This document shows, one piece after another, positions 1 through 11,287 of a DNA stretch of 64,000 nt. The notes under the pieces are model-generated. The model had not been told where the DNA came from and did no database searches. It was given only the letters and a program-made list of their open reading frames with translations. A program made the position numbers and the translations under genes. Origin of the DNA: Escallonia rubra (taxonomy: Eukaryota > Streptophyta > Magnoliopsida > Escalloniales > Escalloniaceae); the NCBI GenBank assembly GCA_033065855.1, contig JAVXUO010000408.1:372001-436000 (forward strand), in the 5' to 3' direction. Positions within the stretch are counted from its first letter, which is position 1. Each line of letters opens with the position of its first letter.

Positions 1-652
1 AGAAGATGTAGCATATGATAACAACTAATAAACCATTCTATAATTCAATTTACTCATTTGTATGTTCACCTCAACTATTTCTTCTTGAAGTTGTCCAAGG
101 AAAATTCATATCTACTAAGATTTGACTAGGTGCAGAATTTTGAGTTGGATAATCAAACAATCATATAAACCACAAGAGTTTCAAAAGTAGCCTTGCCAGT
201 TCCATCATGTACTACGTGGAAATTCACCTCACAACATAACCCAAGACCAGAAAATACACGTCCATCTTTCTTGCATCCCAATAGACAAAATTAAAACCGA
301 ACAATCAAATCATGTCGGTCTATACATATCCTCAAATAAGTCATACGGAATCTTATGCATGATCAATAATTGAGAGCCTAACATATCACTCCAAAAGAAA
401 AGGAGCTTTTGTTTAGCCATTAACAAGTGAACACGCATAAAACGAATCTCCCTAAAGAATTGCCTATAAGGAAATACCTCAGAGAACTGATAAATAAGAC
501 ATTATAGGTTGAGCTAGCTTAGATCTACCCATCCTTACACATCATTTTTTCGACTATGACCGAGGCTACAAAACCATCTCACACCTTATTCGATCCTAAA
601 CACGAGTCTATAGAAGTTTAAACCTATATCTCTGATACCAATTGTAACGCCC
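1..652 (-). mobile_element. Internal region of an LTR retroelement, cut by the window edge
   Basis: No coding region is recognisable here. Read on the minus strand, the stretch follows directly after an LTR end (653 onward on +). It begins with a primer-binding-site-like sequence, TGGTATCAGAG, the complement of the 3' end of plant initiator tRNA-Met. It is therefore most likely the untranslated leader and start of the internal region of a minus-strand retrotransposon that continues outside the window. The family is uncertain. The adjoining LTR resembles the long Ty3/Gypsy LTR at 7615-9849, so Gypsy is the better guess. Confidence 0.5.
630..640 (-). promoter_or_regulatory. Primer binding site (tRNA-iMet type)
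   Basis: The minus strand reads TGGTATCAGAG about 12 bp inside the LTR terminus at 653. This is the standard initiator-methionine tRNA primer site of plant LTR retroelements, and it fixes the orientation of the element as minus. Confidence 0.6.
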
Positions 653-802
653 CGAATTTTTAGAGCGTTAATTTCAAAAGAATAAAAGCGGAAAACCTCC
701 AAAATATCACAAAATCTTCCAAACTGATTATTCAGAGCATCTAAAGAAAAATTTCCAAATTACATAATTAAATGTCCAATAGGCCTAAAACAATAAGTAA
801 AT

Positions 803-1126
803 GGGTTAATTACAAAATTGTCCCCTGAGGTTTACACGTTTTTGCACTTTGCCCCATGTGTTTACAACTTTTGCAATACTGTCCTCCGAGGTTGACAAAA
901 CCATTGCAAACAGCTCCAAAATTGGACGTCCGTCCAATTTTGGGCGTTAAGTCGTCATGTGCATAACACATGCCATTTTGGCATGGGCAAATCAGTCAAT
1001 TCCCTTACCAAAGCCCTCTGAAAACCCTAAACCCCATTACCCTCTTATCTCTCTCCTCTCTCTTCCTCTCTGCAGGCAGCAGGCCCTAATCGGGCATCGC
1101 CGCTCCCATCTCCGGCGTCCCCATTG
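803..1126 (+). repeat. Left TIR of the Pack-MULE
   Basis: This 324-bp arm matches 2359-2682 in reverse complement with scattered substitutions. It contains a perfect inverted motif around 924-942 (GGACGTCC flanked by AAAATT) and ends in a CT-rich tract. Confidence 0.88.
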
Positions 1127-1421
1127 TGTATTCCCTCCTCACACCGACGATGCCCCCCATGTGTCCCTATCTCTCTCTCTCTCTCTCTGCATCCTCTTTG
1201 CTCTCCACTTTCTCTTTCTTTCTCTGTCTGCTTACAAGCCGACGACAGACTCCGCGTTGTCAAAAGATTCTTCACCGTCCTTCTTCCTCCTCCTCCTCCT
1301 CCTCCTTATCTCTCTCTCTATCTGCCTTTTTTCCGTAGAACCTAACGTTACTTCTGCTCTTGTATTTTCTCGGCGTCGTCTGTGCGGTTTTCCGCAGCAA
1401 AACGACCGCGTTTGATTTTTG

Positions 1422-1830
1422 ATGGGCTGTGCGAGCTCCAAGCTGGATGAGCTTCGGCGGTGGCGCTGTGTCGCGAGCGATGCGTCTTCCTCGACGAGGC
1501 GATCCACCAGCGCTACGCGCTTTCCGAGGCTCACCTCGCGTACGTTCACTCGCTCAGAGCTGTTGGAGCCTCTTTCCACCGCTTCTTCAATCAGGATCTG
1601 ACTTACTCTGCCGCGGGACCCCCCTCGCCTGGTGCTCAATCTGCCTGCGAAGAGAAAGGGCGACCCTGAGCCGTCCGGTCTGCCCCCCGCCGCCGCGGCC
1701 GTTGCTCGCCATTCTCACTCCAATTCCAATTCAGGCGAACACTTGCAGTTCAATTCCGAGTCGGACGAGGACGACGACGATTCGGCAGGTGAAGAACTGA
1801 AAGACATAATGTTAGGCAGAAGAGGCGGTG
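1422..1830 (+). pseudogene. Captured 5' end of a DUF630/DUF632 (NRG2-like, MGCxxSK) gene
   Basis: Translation from the ATG at 1422 gives MGCASSKLDEL, the N-myristoylation and DUF630 start of a plant family that includes NRG2 and REL2-like proteins. After about codon 11 a frameshift moves the match to another frame, where ALCRERCVFLDEAIHQRYAL and AHLAYVHSLRAVGASFHRFF follow in order. A second shift near 1625 leads to the proline/acid-rich stretch typical after DUF630 (SESDEDDDDSAGEELKD). Only the first exon region is present; the DUF632 half is absent. The CT-rich 1127-1421 ahead of the ATG is probably the donor gene's 5' UTR. An earlier TTG at 1419 is not the start. The recognition is from motif memory but several motifs agree in order. 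Confidence 0.82.
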
Positions 1831-1920
1831 ATGAACAACCGTAACGAGGATTCCTATGTCTACAGATTGATTCTACTTGTACCCCCGAAATTCTTATTTT
1901 CCTGTGTCATGGTTTCATTT

Positions 1921-2250
1921 AAACCAGTAAGATATGGCATTGGACATGGCAGCGCCTTTACTGCCGAATCCATATCCAAAAACCAAGATCCAGCACACAA
2001 GGACATGAAGTAAACTTGTAAAGCAGGTGCTTATCATCAATGGCTTTACATTACTTTGACTCTGCAAGAACCTGAATTGGCATTGTAAGAGGCCATAAGG
2101 AAAGATGCTCGGGATCAACCACAGGGCATAGGTTCCAGCTTGGGTTGATATTTCCAAGTCCTGTCCACAGCTAGCGAAAATGTATCCTGCGTAGGTCCAG
2201 ATGAGTAATATCGGAATGCACATAAACGTAAGAACGAGCATAGCTCTACC
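1921..2250 (-). pseudogene. Captured internal fragment of a MATE (DTX) efflux transporter
   Basis: The minus strand from 2250 encodes a membrane-protein fragment with the usual MATE order: IPILLIWTYAGYI, GQDLEISTQAGTYALWLIP, GLLQCQFRFLQSQSNVKPLM, LLHVLVCWILVF, GSKGAAMSNAISYW. In full plant MATE proteins this covers roughly TM3 to TM6. The fragment has no start, no C-terminal half and stops at about 1921. It lies tail to tail with the DUF630 fragment in the same Pack-MULE, so two donor loci were sampled. It cannot make a functional transporter. Confidence 0.85.
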
Positions 2251-2254
2251 CGAT

Positions 2255-2358
2255 TGCCTGTGAGGAACGTGGCCTTCATTGCCTTTATTGCTGCCTGTAG
2301 AAAGGAACGTGGCCTTCATTGCCTTCTGGCCTTCATTGCCGGTGAGGAACGTGGCCAG
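2255..2358 (+). repeat. Short tandem repeat inside the Pack-MULE
   Basis: Three imperfect copies of a unit containing GAGGAACGTGGCCTTCATTG lie between the MATE fragment and the right TIR. The last copy runs into the TIR edge, suggesting slippage or repair synthesis at the capture junction. Confidence 0.7.
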
Positions 2359-2682
2359 CAATGGGGACGCCGGAGATGGGAGAAGCGCTGCCCGATTAGG
2401 GCCTGCTGCCTGCAGAGAGGAAGAGAGAGGAGAGAGATAGGAGGGTAATGGGGTTTAGGGTTTTCAGAGGGCTTTGGTAAGGGAATTGACCGATTTGCCC
2501 ATGCCAAAACGGCATGTGCTGTGCACATGACGACTTAACGCCCAAAATTGGACGGACGTCCAATTTTGGAGCTGTTTGCAATGGTTTTGTCAACCTCGGG
2601 AGACAGTATTGCAAAAGTTGTAAACACAGGGGGCAAAGTGCAAAAACGTGTAAACCTCAGGGGACAGTTTTGTAATTAACCC
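2359..2682 (-). repeat. Right TIR of the Pack-MULE
   Basis: Inverted partner of 803-1126, followed directly by the TSD TAAGTAAAT. Confidence 0.88.
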
Positions 2683-2890
2683 TAAGTAAATCTGCAAATT
2701 ACTCCAATCGGACTTCCAAATTAAATATGTAAATCCAACTAAGTTCTCATACTATAATTTCTAAAAATAATTAAACTAACTCTCATATTACAACTTATAA
2801 CTCTTAGACACACAGCTAGCCCCGTAATCCAGTCCCCCCTATTGATCACCTAAAAATAAAACAATAAGGGAGTGACTCTTTTGTTAGTGA

Positions 2891-3955
2891 AAGTCGTGGG
2901 TTTCACCTCCTAGCCACAGGTTGTCAGATTAAGCATAAACACCCTAAGATGTGTATAAATAGTGGATAGGATTGAACTAGCTGTTATGGGTGAAAAGGTG
3001 ATTCTTTGCAAGTTTTAACGACTACTTGATTTTACGGCCTATAAAGTTATCGGCTAAATTTGATAAGTCTAGAAGACATTGGGATGATATGTTGGTGGAA
3101 ACATTATTTGGAGCCTATGGATTGGTAGCAACGTATTTTGAAAATTTTAGCCTCGTACACCTGTCGTACTTCGGCATTTTTTGCTTTTAGAAAAAAAGAA
3201 TTGATACAACTTTTAATGCATTGGAAAGCTAATAATGGCGTATAATTTAATTGTTGTATATCGTGGTTGATTCAAACTAAATATATAATATTAAATTAGG
3301 TGTCAAAGTTAATCCATGAATGGTCTTCTTTATGTTTTGACAACTTATGCACCAACCATTTGATTAATATCTCTTCACTTTCCATTATGTTGAGCATCTT
3401 AAGCATGTTTCTGTCTAACACTGATTCTCATCAAGCTTTCACAATTCTCCAAGCATTCCATCTTCAATTTATCTCTTTAAGGATTAATGAATCCTCTCTT
3501 TCATTTTGAAAACTCTCCGATTTATCTTCTTGGTCTCTTCATTTGTCCATCTTGACTTATTTTCTATAGTTGCTCTTGATGAAACTTTGAACATCTTAAA
3601 GCATTATTCCTTGAAGCTTTCTAAGTCTTCTTTCTCATGATCTTACATATAAGCTTATTTTCCATCATTCATGATCATCATTCTTCGTCCTTTTTTCCCC
3701 CCATCATTCATGATCATCATTCTTCATCCTTCTTCTTGTTTCAAAGTGTCACTTGTGCTTATAAACCATGTACATGTTATGAACGTCTAGCACACACATT
3801 AGTACGCAACAAAATATACGTCTTATTATCATCATAACAAGATTAAACGTCATAGGATTTTAGGCTAACAATGTTGACCTCCACACACATATGAACGTGC
3901 ATGGCCAGGACAAGGTTCTAGTTTCAGAAAATGAATTCTTTCATGGAGATCTTAA
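2891..3955. other. Intergenic, no gene recognised
   Basis: This AT-rich stretch has no coding signal on either strand; the open frames are short and low in complexity. At about 3657-3735 there is a two-copy tandem repeat of roughly 37 bp built on CATCATTCATGATCATCATT. It may be remnant retroelement sequence upstream of the Copia piece that follows. Confidence 0.5.
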
Positions 3956-3959
3956 TGGT

Positions 3960-4720
3960 ATATAATGTATATGACACAACCCAGTGATGGGTTTGCCAAC
4001 CTAACTCATCTTGATTCAGTGAGTCAATTGCATAATGCTCTCTAATGCTTAAAATAAGCTCCATGAGCATGGTTTTGTCATTTTAACTCTATCGTTCCAA
4101 ATGATGTTCTTGTTTCTCATCTATTTTTATTCATCACACTCCTTTTTGCATCCTCCTCCTACTCTCTGTCTAAAATATTTTCATGATTAGGAGTGACAGT
4201 TTGATACTCAAGACTTAACACTTGACATGAAATACTTTGGCCTGACATTATTTTTCTTATGCTAGTTCAACTTGATCATCATCGTCCTGACTTAGTATGC
4301 GTATGACTAGACTGATCGTGCTAGTTTATGTCAAAAGTAATTATGTTTGCTCAAGCCAGTATTCCACTCCCAACTTTGTTGCCTTTTGTGATGCGGATTG
4401 GGCTATAAATCCCAATGTCAGTTGTGCTACTTTTGACGGTTGTAAATTCTTGGTTTCGCTCATAAGAAACCTACCATTTGTAGAAGCTACCTACAGGGCA
4501 CTAGCTATTACCACACTTGACCTCCATTGGCTTTATTGAGTCTTTATCTCTATAACCTGTCATTTTTAATTGCGATAATTGATAACCCAATTTGTCACAG
4601 ACCCCTCCTGGGTTTCTTCAAGTTTTAGTTAATATTGTCATGATAAGCTCACAGATTTGTTGACCAATGTTAGGCCCATTTGACAATTTTAGTAAATTCA
4701 TTTGAGGGAGGCTATTATGT
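3960..4720 (+). pseudogene. Degenerate Ty1/Copia pol remnant (RT end and RNase H)
   Basis: The clearest part is 4370-4540, where the + strand reads FVAFCDADWA, an FDGCKFL stretch, and VEATYRALA followed by LHWLY. This is the Copia RNase H order (DADWA, then AEAEYRA, then W/L). Upstream, 4195-4260 (DLTLDMKYFGLT) resembles the Copia 'DLG..YFLG' stretch, and 4000-4080 may be older RT sequence. Downstream a purine-rich TTTGAGGGAGGCT at about 4702-4714 looks like a polypurine tract. Many stops and shifts; a dead copy. Confidence 0.7.
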
Positions 4721-4805
4721 ATAGGCCTGCAAGCCAACCGAGAATTTTGTGAAGAAAGCTCATGTTCGTTCGTATAAAGTTCATTCATGATTGTTCAATT
4801 AATAA

Positions 4806-5250
4806 TGTAGACACCCATTTTTCATTTGTCATTGCGCTTTATTGTTAATTAAGTTTATTATTATTTTAGGTTTAGACCTAGTAAGTAATATTAGGCATAA
4901 TTCACTTAGGTCCAATCCAGTTTACGTCCAGTCCAGCTAGCAGTCTAGTCTGGTTAGGTTTAACCTAATTAGGGTTCTTTATCTCTATAAAAAAAGGGTC
5001 ATTTGGCTGATAACAAGAGAGAGGAAAAACCCTAGGAGAAGGGCGGCTATGTCAGAAATCATGACTTCTGACATCAAGCACAAATCCAAACTTTGATCGC
5101 CCATAACTTATTCATATGATTCTCGATTTAGGCGATTCGAAAGCATAAATTATATGTCTTTTAACAACTTTATATAAGAAGTCAAATCCATTCAAGGTCG
5201 TCTTAATGTCCAAATTAAAGTTTCTTTTTCCTGAAATCAGATAGTTTCCT
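4806..5250 (+). repeat. LTR-like direct repeat, copy 1
   Basis: Pairs with 9861-10290. The TATA-like CTATAAAAAAAGGGTC lies at about 4985. The 3' part of this LTR is rearranged or replaced. Confidence 0.5.
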
Positions 5251-5739
5251 TTTTAGGTTTCCAACCTTTAACAACTCGTATGTTTTGCATGCTTCTGTGC
5301 CTATACGTCTTGCATGTTTTCATAATCTCTCTTTCCATAATTTTGTGTTTGCTTGCTTGTGTGTTTTGCATGCTTGTTAATTAACAGTTTTCCAGCTTAT
5401 TTGCCTATGTGCTTTCAGATTTTTGTATGCTTATGTGCCTTGATCTCATGCCCTGTGTGCCTCCTAGATGTTATTGGCATGAATGCTTTGATTTTTCATG
5501 TTTATATGCCATGGTAATTTCCCCTATTCCGGAGGTACTTTCTAAAATTATGTCAAGGCTTCTTTAGCCCTTTTCTGAGTCATTTTGTGGTTGTAGGATT
5601 CCCTTATTAATGCATTGCATATCTTTCTTGATAATTATTCCTATGGAGTTTGCTACTTTCTACCTATGTGAACATATATTATCTGATGTCAGATTCAATT
5701 AATTGAAGTTATTGCTTAGTTTCACTGATGTTGTACGGT

Positions 5740-7440
5740 GCAAGGCCACTACCACATCTTGTCCCTTGTTGTCGTAAGCAACATTTTCTTCATATCAACT
5801 TTGGAAAATGAGTTGGTACTTCTGGTTCCGGCACTCAACAACCAACTATCTTGGGCATCATTGGCTTCACCTTTGAGTGAACACTTTGCGGATATCATCC
5901 TCATATCAAAGTGACAAGCTGATCGTGCATTGTTGGGTCTCGCCCTTAGATGTAAATCATGTGCTGACTAAGCAACCAACCGCTTGTTGGTGTTGCTGAC
6001 TCCTGTTCTTAGTTAGATCCCTTCCTTTGTCCGTTGACCATTCACAGATTGGTGGCTCTGGTGAAGGACAAAGTCATGTGCTTTTAAATATCCCTAGACA
6101 ACCATTCACATGTTGGTGTCTTTGTCATCTAGGAATACTTATCCTTTGTACGTCGACCATTTACATGTTGGTGGCTGCGGTAATGGACATAGTCATGCTT
6201 TTTAGTATCCCTAGACAACCAATTGTCCTTATTGTTGGCTCCGGCTTCTAGGGGTGCGTCCTTATGGCGAAGTGACTAGTAATTTTTATTATTGGCTCGG
6301 GCTCGTGGTTATAAGCTTTCCGTATGTCTAGGCGATTAATCATCGTTACTGGCTCCTGCTCCTAGACACGATTTTCTCCTCATTTGCCAAAGTGACCAAT
6401 TGGTGTTATCGTTGGGTTCGGTTCTTAGGCAGTGAGTTTTTTGTATCCCTACATGATCAATTATCGTTACTGTTGGCTCCAAATTCTAGGGATGCATCCT
6501 TATGACTAAGCGACCAATTTTTGTTTCTGTTAGTTTCGGTTCTTAGTCATAAGTCATGGGTACATTTAGACGACTAATTGTCATTACCGTTGTCTCCGAC
6601 TTCTTGATGTACCCCCTATTCATGATTAAGCGACCAATTGTCGTTACTGTTGGCTTCGCTTCTTAGAATTGATTTCTCAGTATCCTTAGACAACCAATTG
6701 TTGTTACCCTTGGCTCTGGCTTCTAAGGATGCACGTTATACTTAAGCGACCAATCGTTGTTACTATTGGCTTCAACTCTTAGGCACAAGTTGCTTTAGTA
6801 CTCCTTGACGAGCAATCGTTGTTACTATTGGCTTCAACTTCTAGGAATGTGCTCTTTATCTGGTGGCTAATTGTTGTCACTGTTAACTCCGGTTTGAGAT
6901 AAAGGTAAATTCGTTGTAGTATCCCTAGACGACTATCCACAAGTTAGGGGCTCCGACATCTAGGCATACTTCTCCTCTATCTGTTGACCATCCACAAGCT
7001 AGGGGCTCCATCAACGGATAATCATTATTTTTATTTTGTTTTAGTATATCTAGACAATAACCATTTGGGTGGCTCGGGGATCTAGATATGCACCCTCTTT
7101 CCATCGACCATCCACAAGTTATGGCTCTGGCAATGGACATATCCTTTCACATTTGTGGACGACCAATCATTGTTGTTGTTAATTCTGGCTTCTAGGAATA
7201 CTTTTTCATCTGACAACCAACCGCTTCCACGCATTGTTGGCTCTGACTTAAGATGGAGTTTGATTTTAGCTACCTTTTTGGTATTTCTTGGACGACTAAT
7301 CGTTGTTACTGTTGGCTTCGGCTTTTAGGAATATGCCTTCATTTGGCGACCAATTGTTGTTACTGTTAGCTCCGGCTCCAGATGAAGTTTAATATCAGTC
7401 GATGACCAATTGTTGTTACTGTTGGCTCCAGCTTCAAATG
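5740..7440 (+). repeat. Long degenerate tandem array (more than 20 units)
   Basis: A core such as 'gaccaattgttgttactg' followed by 'ttggctccggcttctagg' recurs more than 20 times, spaced roughly 55-90 bp apart. Spacer phrases alternate between 'tatccctagac' types and 'gaatgcatcctt' types, suggesting a higher-order unit of two. Divergence between units is high, so the array is old. No open frame is maintained. Confidence 0.75.
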
Positions 7441-7614
7441 ATATCCCCTTTCAAACTAAGTTGGCCTGATTCCTTTCCAGGGATACGTAGGAAGCCTTAT
7501 AAAGGTCTGACCTCATATCTGTATGCAGTTTCGAGTCTGTCATGTGGTCTTTTTTTCGTGTTTCTTGCTACAAAAATATGTTGTTTTCGGTGATGTTCAT
7601 TCAGGGGCACATAG

Positions 7615-9849
7615 TGTAACGCCCTGAAAATTAATTAAAATTCCCGGAGCGTCAACGATCATATAATCAGAATTCGGAGTAAACCTCACAATATCGAAAG
7701 TCTCCCAAAATGAAATAAAAACCTTATAATATCATAAATATCTCAAACAGTCAATCAGAACATGCACTAATAAACTCCCAAGAGTATATCAATATCTGTC
7801 ACAGGGCCCAAAGCTTTTATACAATCCAAAAAAAAAAACTTTCTCCAACACGGAGTTCAAAACAAAACCTAAACAATACCAACTTGTCTTAATTAAATAC
7901 ACTTAAATGTCAATACTAACTCTGAAATAAGGCATCTAACTTTTGGTCACAGAGCTAGCCCTTCAAATCTGAAATTCTCACCTACTAATCACTTGAAATG
8001 AAAAACAATAAAGGGAATGAGCCAAATACCCAGTAAGGTCGCTCAAAGGACCAATCAAACATAAGCAAAAATATCTGAGAAACAAAATTTCGAAAGCACA
8101 AAATGTGTCAATGGAACGGATAATCAAACTAGATTTTGAATTTCAAACTATATCTGAATACAAAGACAGACACGAAATTTTTCACCAGAACTGATAATCA
8201 AACCAGATTTCAAATGTCAAAACATATATGAATAACAAAATTTCAAAGGCACACCCTTTTCAACTCAACAGAGACCAGATCAAATATCAAACGCCAAAAT
8301 ATATCTGAGTACGGAGACAGACACTATCAGACCAAATATCAAATGCCAAAATATATCAGAGTACGAAGACAGACAACAGAGATGTCAGACCAAATATCAA
8401 ATGCCAAAATATATCTGAGTACGGAGACAGACACTAGAGAGCCATTCAGAAAGTGGTCACATACGTCATTCCTGACATACGAGGCCGGTTCAAAAAGTGG
8501 TCACATACGTCATTCTTGACATATGAGGCCGGTTCAGAAAGTAAGATCGCGATCTCTAGCTCAACTCCCCTGAGCTAGCTCACGTTTCAATCCACGTGGG
8601 TAAGTCGGAAATAAGTCACATACACCGTGACATGGCTCATAAAGTCACCAAAACAAAATCTCAAAATAACTGTTATCAAATATCGGAAAAATCAAACCAT
8701 ATTCAAAGGTTTCAAAATCACATTATCAAATAACGAACTCGTCAAACAATAAGTGGAGTTCACGAAATAATGACGATCATAAATCACTAAAACGACGATA
8801 TCAATATGTCAATATTCTGAGGTCAAACAAATTCGACGGAATTTGATTTTCACAAATCATTGAATTGACAACAAGTCATTCTTAACAAAGTTCAAAACAA
8901 AAAAGGAGAGGAAGAATCACTTACCCCTACTTGAAGAAGTTTGAATTTCAAAAGAATCTAAAGACTTACATGAGCGATTGGTCCATCGTTGATTTAAATT
9001 TTTGAAAGTAAACCCTTACCTTAATCAAGCCTTTAAGAATGCAAATCCTCAAGCACCACTTTAGAACTCAAGAGCTTCCCAAGCCTTCTCTTTCTCTCTT
9101 TCCACCGCAAGGGTAAAGCCGTAAAGGGAACAAACTTCCCTAGCCTTTTGAGAGCCACAAATCCTAAAGCTCCTCCTTAGAGCTTCCAAACTTTCTAAGA
9201 CTTCTTCTCTATCTCTCTTTCTCCTCTCTCTCTCGTGCAAAGGAGGAGAAAAGAAACAGAGGACCCAAAAAGTTTAGGAATGAAATAAAACACTATTTAT
9301 ATATGACATAAAATTTTAAGTTTTCATTCGACCGAAAACATAGTTTCATTCGACTAAAAACACCTTTAAGTCGACTAAAAACACATTTAAGTCGACTGAA
9401 AACACCTTTAATTAAAACACTTTTAATTCGACCGAAAATAACTTTAAGTCGACCGAAAATAGTTTTTAGTCGACTGAAAGTTACTGTTCATCGACTAAAA
9501 ATTTTAGAAACCTCTTTCTTTTTTTTTCGATTGGAAAATGAGTTTTTTTAGTCGACTTAAAACCTTTAAGTCGACCGAAAACTCCAGTAGCTCATTTCTA
9601 CACAAAAATCTTTTCATTCGAAGCCAAACTATTTTCTTTCGAAGACAAACTATTTTCCTTCGACTGAATATTTCAGAACTCAAAAACTTTATCATCAATA
9701 AGTTTTGATTCGAATGAAACCACTTTCATTCGACCGAAAATTTCAGAAACAATCCCAATTCATTTTCTTAATTTTAACAAAAGACCAAGAAATTATTTAT
9801 TCAAAAATAAAATTTTCACATAAGAAAAAGAAAATTTCGGGGTGTTACA
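7615..9849. mobile_element. Solo LTR, Ty3/Gypsy-like, 2,235 bp
   Basis: It begins TGTAACGCCCTGAAAATT and ends AAATTTCGGGGTGTTACA, the inverted TG...CA ends of an LTR. The flanks are CATAG (7610-7614) and CAAAG (9850-9854), a 5-bp target duplication with one difference. No internal region or partner LTR adjoins it. It is related to the LTR at 653. It holds imperfect tandem repeats at about 8150-8440 (units of about 65-70 bp) and 8440-8540 (about 50 bp), and a TTCGA-rich section near its end. Confidence 0.75.
9310..9745 (+). repeat. Dispersed short motif cluster, TTCGACCGAAAA type
   Basis: About fifteen copies of variants of (A/G)TCGAC(C/T)GAAAA and ATTCGA(C/A)(C/T)GAAA fall within 430 bp of the solo LTR. 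The same motif occurs at 35990-36310 and 38950-39310 in Copia-type sequence. Confidence 0.7.
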
Positions 9850-9860
9850 CAAAGAGTCTC

Positions 9861-11041
9861 TGTAGATAACCCATTTTTGTAGTCTTATTCTATTTTTAGT
9901 TGTCATTTGGCTTTATTGTTAATTAATGTTCATTATTATTTTGGTTTAGATCTAATACTAAATGTTGCGTTTGAGTCCAGTCCAGTTAGAAGTCAAGTTT
10001 AGCTAGGTCAGGGTTCTTTACGTCTATAAAAAAGGTCATTTGACTCCTTATATGAGGGAGAAAAAACCTTAAGAGAAAGGTGGCTAGATTAAAAATCTCA
10101 AATTCCTTCATTAAGCACATAGTCAAACTTTGACCGGCCATAACTTGCTCATATGATGCTCAATTTAAGCGATTCAAAAGCATAAATCGTGTATCTTTTC
10201 ATTTTCTCTACAGAAGAAGTCAAATCCATTCAAGGATGTCTTTAGGTCCAAAATAACGTTTTTATAAAATTTAATGGATTTCCTTTCTAGGTTTTCGAGC
10301 AGCCTTAACTTGCTCATGTTGTACGCGATTTAGGTGATTCAAAAGCTTCAATCGTGTTTCTTTTCAAGAGCTACAACCTTTTAGAAGGAGTAAAATCCAT
10401 CAGAGGTTGTATTCAGGCCCAAAATAGAGTTTTGTTAATTGGGCAGATTGTTTTCCTTAGTTATCAACATCAAATAAATTCTTAATCAAGCAATTGAACA
10501 ATCCGGACCAATGTATGATTATTCGTCCTTCTTTTGAGTACTTTTATTTGTAAATTACAGGGGTCTAGAGTTTTTCCCCTCCTTGCGACCATATCTCGGT
10601 CAATAAATATAAAACCTATAAAAGAATCTAGAATTTAGGTTTATTCGATTAGAAGAAGTCGAGTCCAATCAGAAAGGAAAGACCGAGATCTAGGTCGCCT
10701 CATGTAGGTCCGGTCGAACAACGATGGTTTTGATCCCGACTTGTCCTGTCAGATACGTAGGCCATTTGACCCCCGCTGTCGAATTCAAGCCAAAACCAGA
10801 GAATTATGTTAGGGTGGATTTATATAAGTTTATATGCATGTTTATGTGTTATGTGTTAAAAGGCCAAAAAATCATAAAAACAAAGTAGAGATAGTTATGG
10901 TATAATGGGTGCCTAACACCTTCGTGTTGTATAACTTAATCCCCGAACCCGTCATTTTTGTTTTTGATAGATTAGTAGCCTAGCTGTGCATTTTAGAGTC
11001 TTTTAGGATTTTTCTTATTTTTCCTTTGTTTCTTTCTAACA
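9861..11041 (+). repeat. LTR-like direct repeat, copy 2
   Basis: Pairs with 4806-5250. The TATA-like CTATAAAAAAGG is at about 10024. It includes a tandem duplication of the 'cataacttgctcatatgatgc' segment. The remainder to 11041 has no coding signal. Confidence 0.5.
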
Positions 11042-11287
11042 ATAAATAAGATGGAGAATTCGAGTTGGACCTTCCTCGATCTAAAACTTTTTAGGCGGTT
11101 TGCTACAAATATTATAACCGAGCTTCAGCATGAAATTAGGGCCCGTTAAATGAACGAGCTGAAACACAGCTCCTTTACGTTCGTGAAAATTAGGGCTTGT
11201 TTAATATTTAAACTTATTTCATGTATACATATACATATGTACATATATGAAAAAATCTAGCTTACTTTTTCTACAGCTATACCCATA

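Larger units (their letters stand above)
803..2682. mobile_element. Pack-MULE, non-autonomous Mutator-like element with two captured host gene pieces
   Basis: The element is 1,880 bp and flanked by a perfect 9-bp target duplication, TAAGTAAAT (794-802 and 2683-2691), the size typical of the Mutator superfamily. It begins GGGTTAATTACAAAA and ends with the reverse complement. The terminal inverted repeats are each about 324 bp (803-1126 and 2359-2682) and closely matched. There is no transposase. The interior holds a DUF630-type gene start on + (1422-1830) with probable 5' UTR ahead of it, and a MATE transporter fragment on - (1921-2250). Element, TIR and TSD are seen directly; capture is the standard explanation for host exons inside such an element. 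Confidence 0.9.
653..2890 (-). mobile_element. LTR (5' LTR of the minus-strand element), split by a Pack-MULE
   Basis: The plus strand starts TGTAACGCCCCGAATTTTT, nearly the same terminus as the solo LTR at 7615. The LTR runs to 802, is interrupted by the element at 803-2682, and resumes after the duplicated TAAGTAAAT at 2683. Downstream of the insertion, 2700-2885 still resembles 7900-8025 of the other LTR (the 'acacagctagcccc' and 'aaaacaataaggga' stretches). The far end is not clear; similarity fades near 2890. Confidence 0.55.
4806..11041. mobile_element. LTR-type element without recognisable coding region, hosting a nested solo LTR
   Basis: Two related direct repeats start TGTAGACACCC (4806) and TGTAGATAACCC (9861). 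They stay alignable for about 430 bp through a CTATAAAAAA TATA-like box (4985-4992 and 10024-10031), a transcribed-looking R region and the motif 'gaagtcaaatccattcaagg'. I read them as LTRs of one element. The second copy contains an internal duplication (10139-10265 and 10300-10440), and the first diverges after about 5250. The space between holds a degenerate tandem array (5740-7440) and the solo LTR 7615-9849. No gag or pol is visible, so a non-autonomous large-derivative element is likely. The right end at 11041 is a guess from a terminal ...TAACA. Confidence 0.5.

Noticed and set aside
957-1415. 152-codon open frame on +
   Set aside because: It covers the Pack-MULE TIR and the CT-rich leader before the DUF630 ATG. 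Low-complexity Ser/Leu/Pro translation, overlapping frames on both strands.
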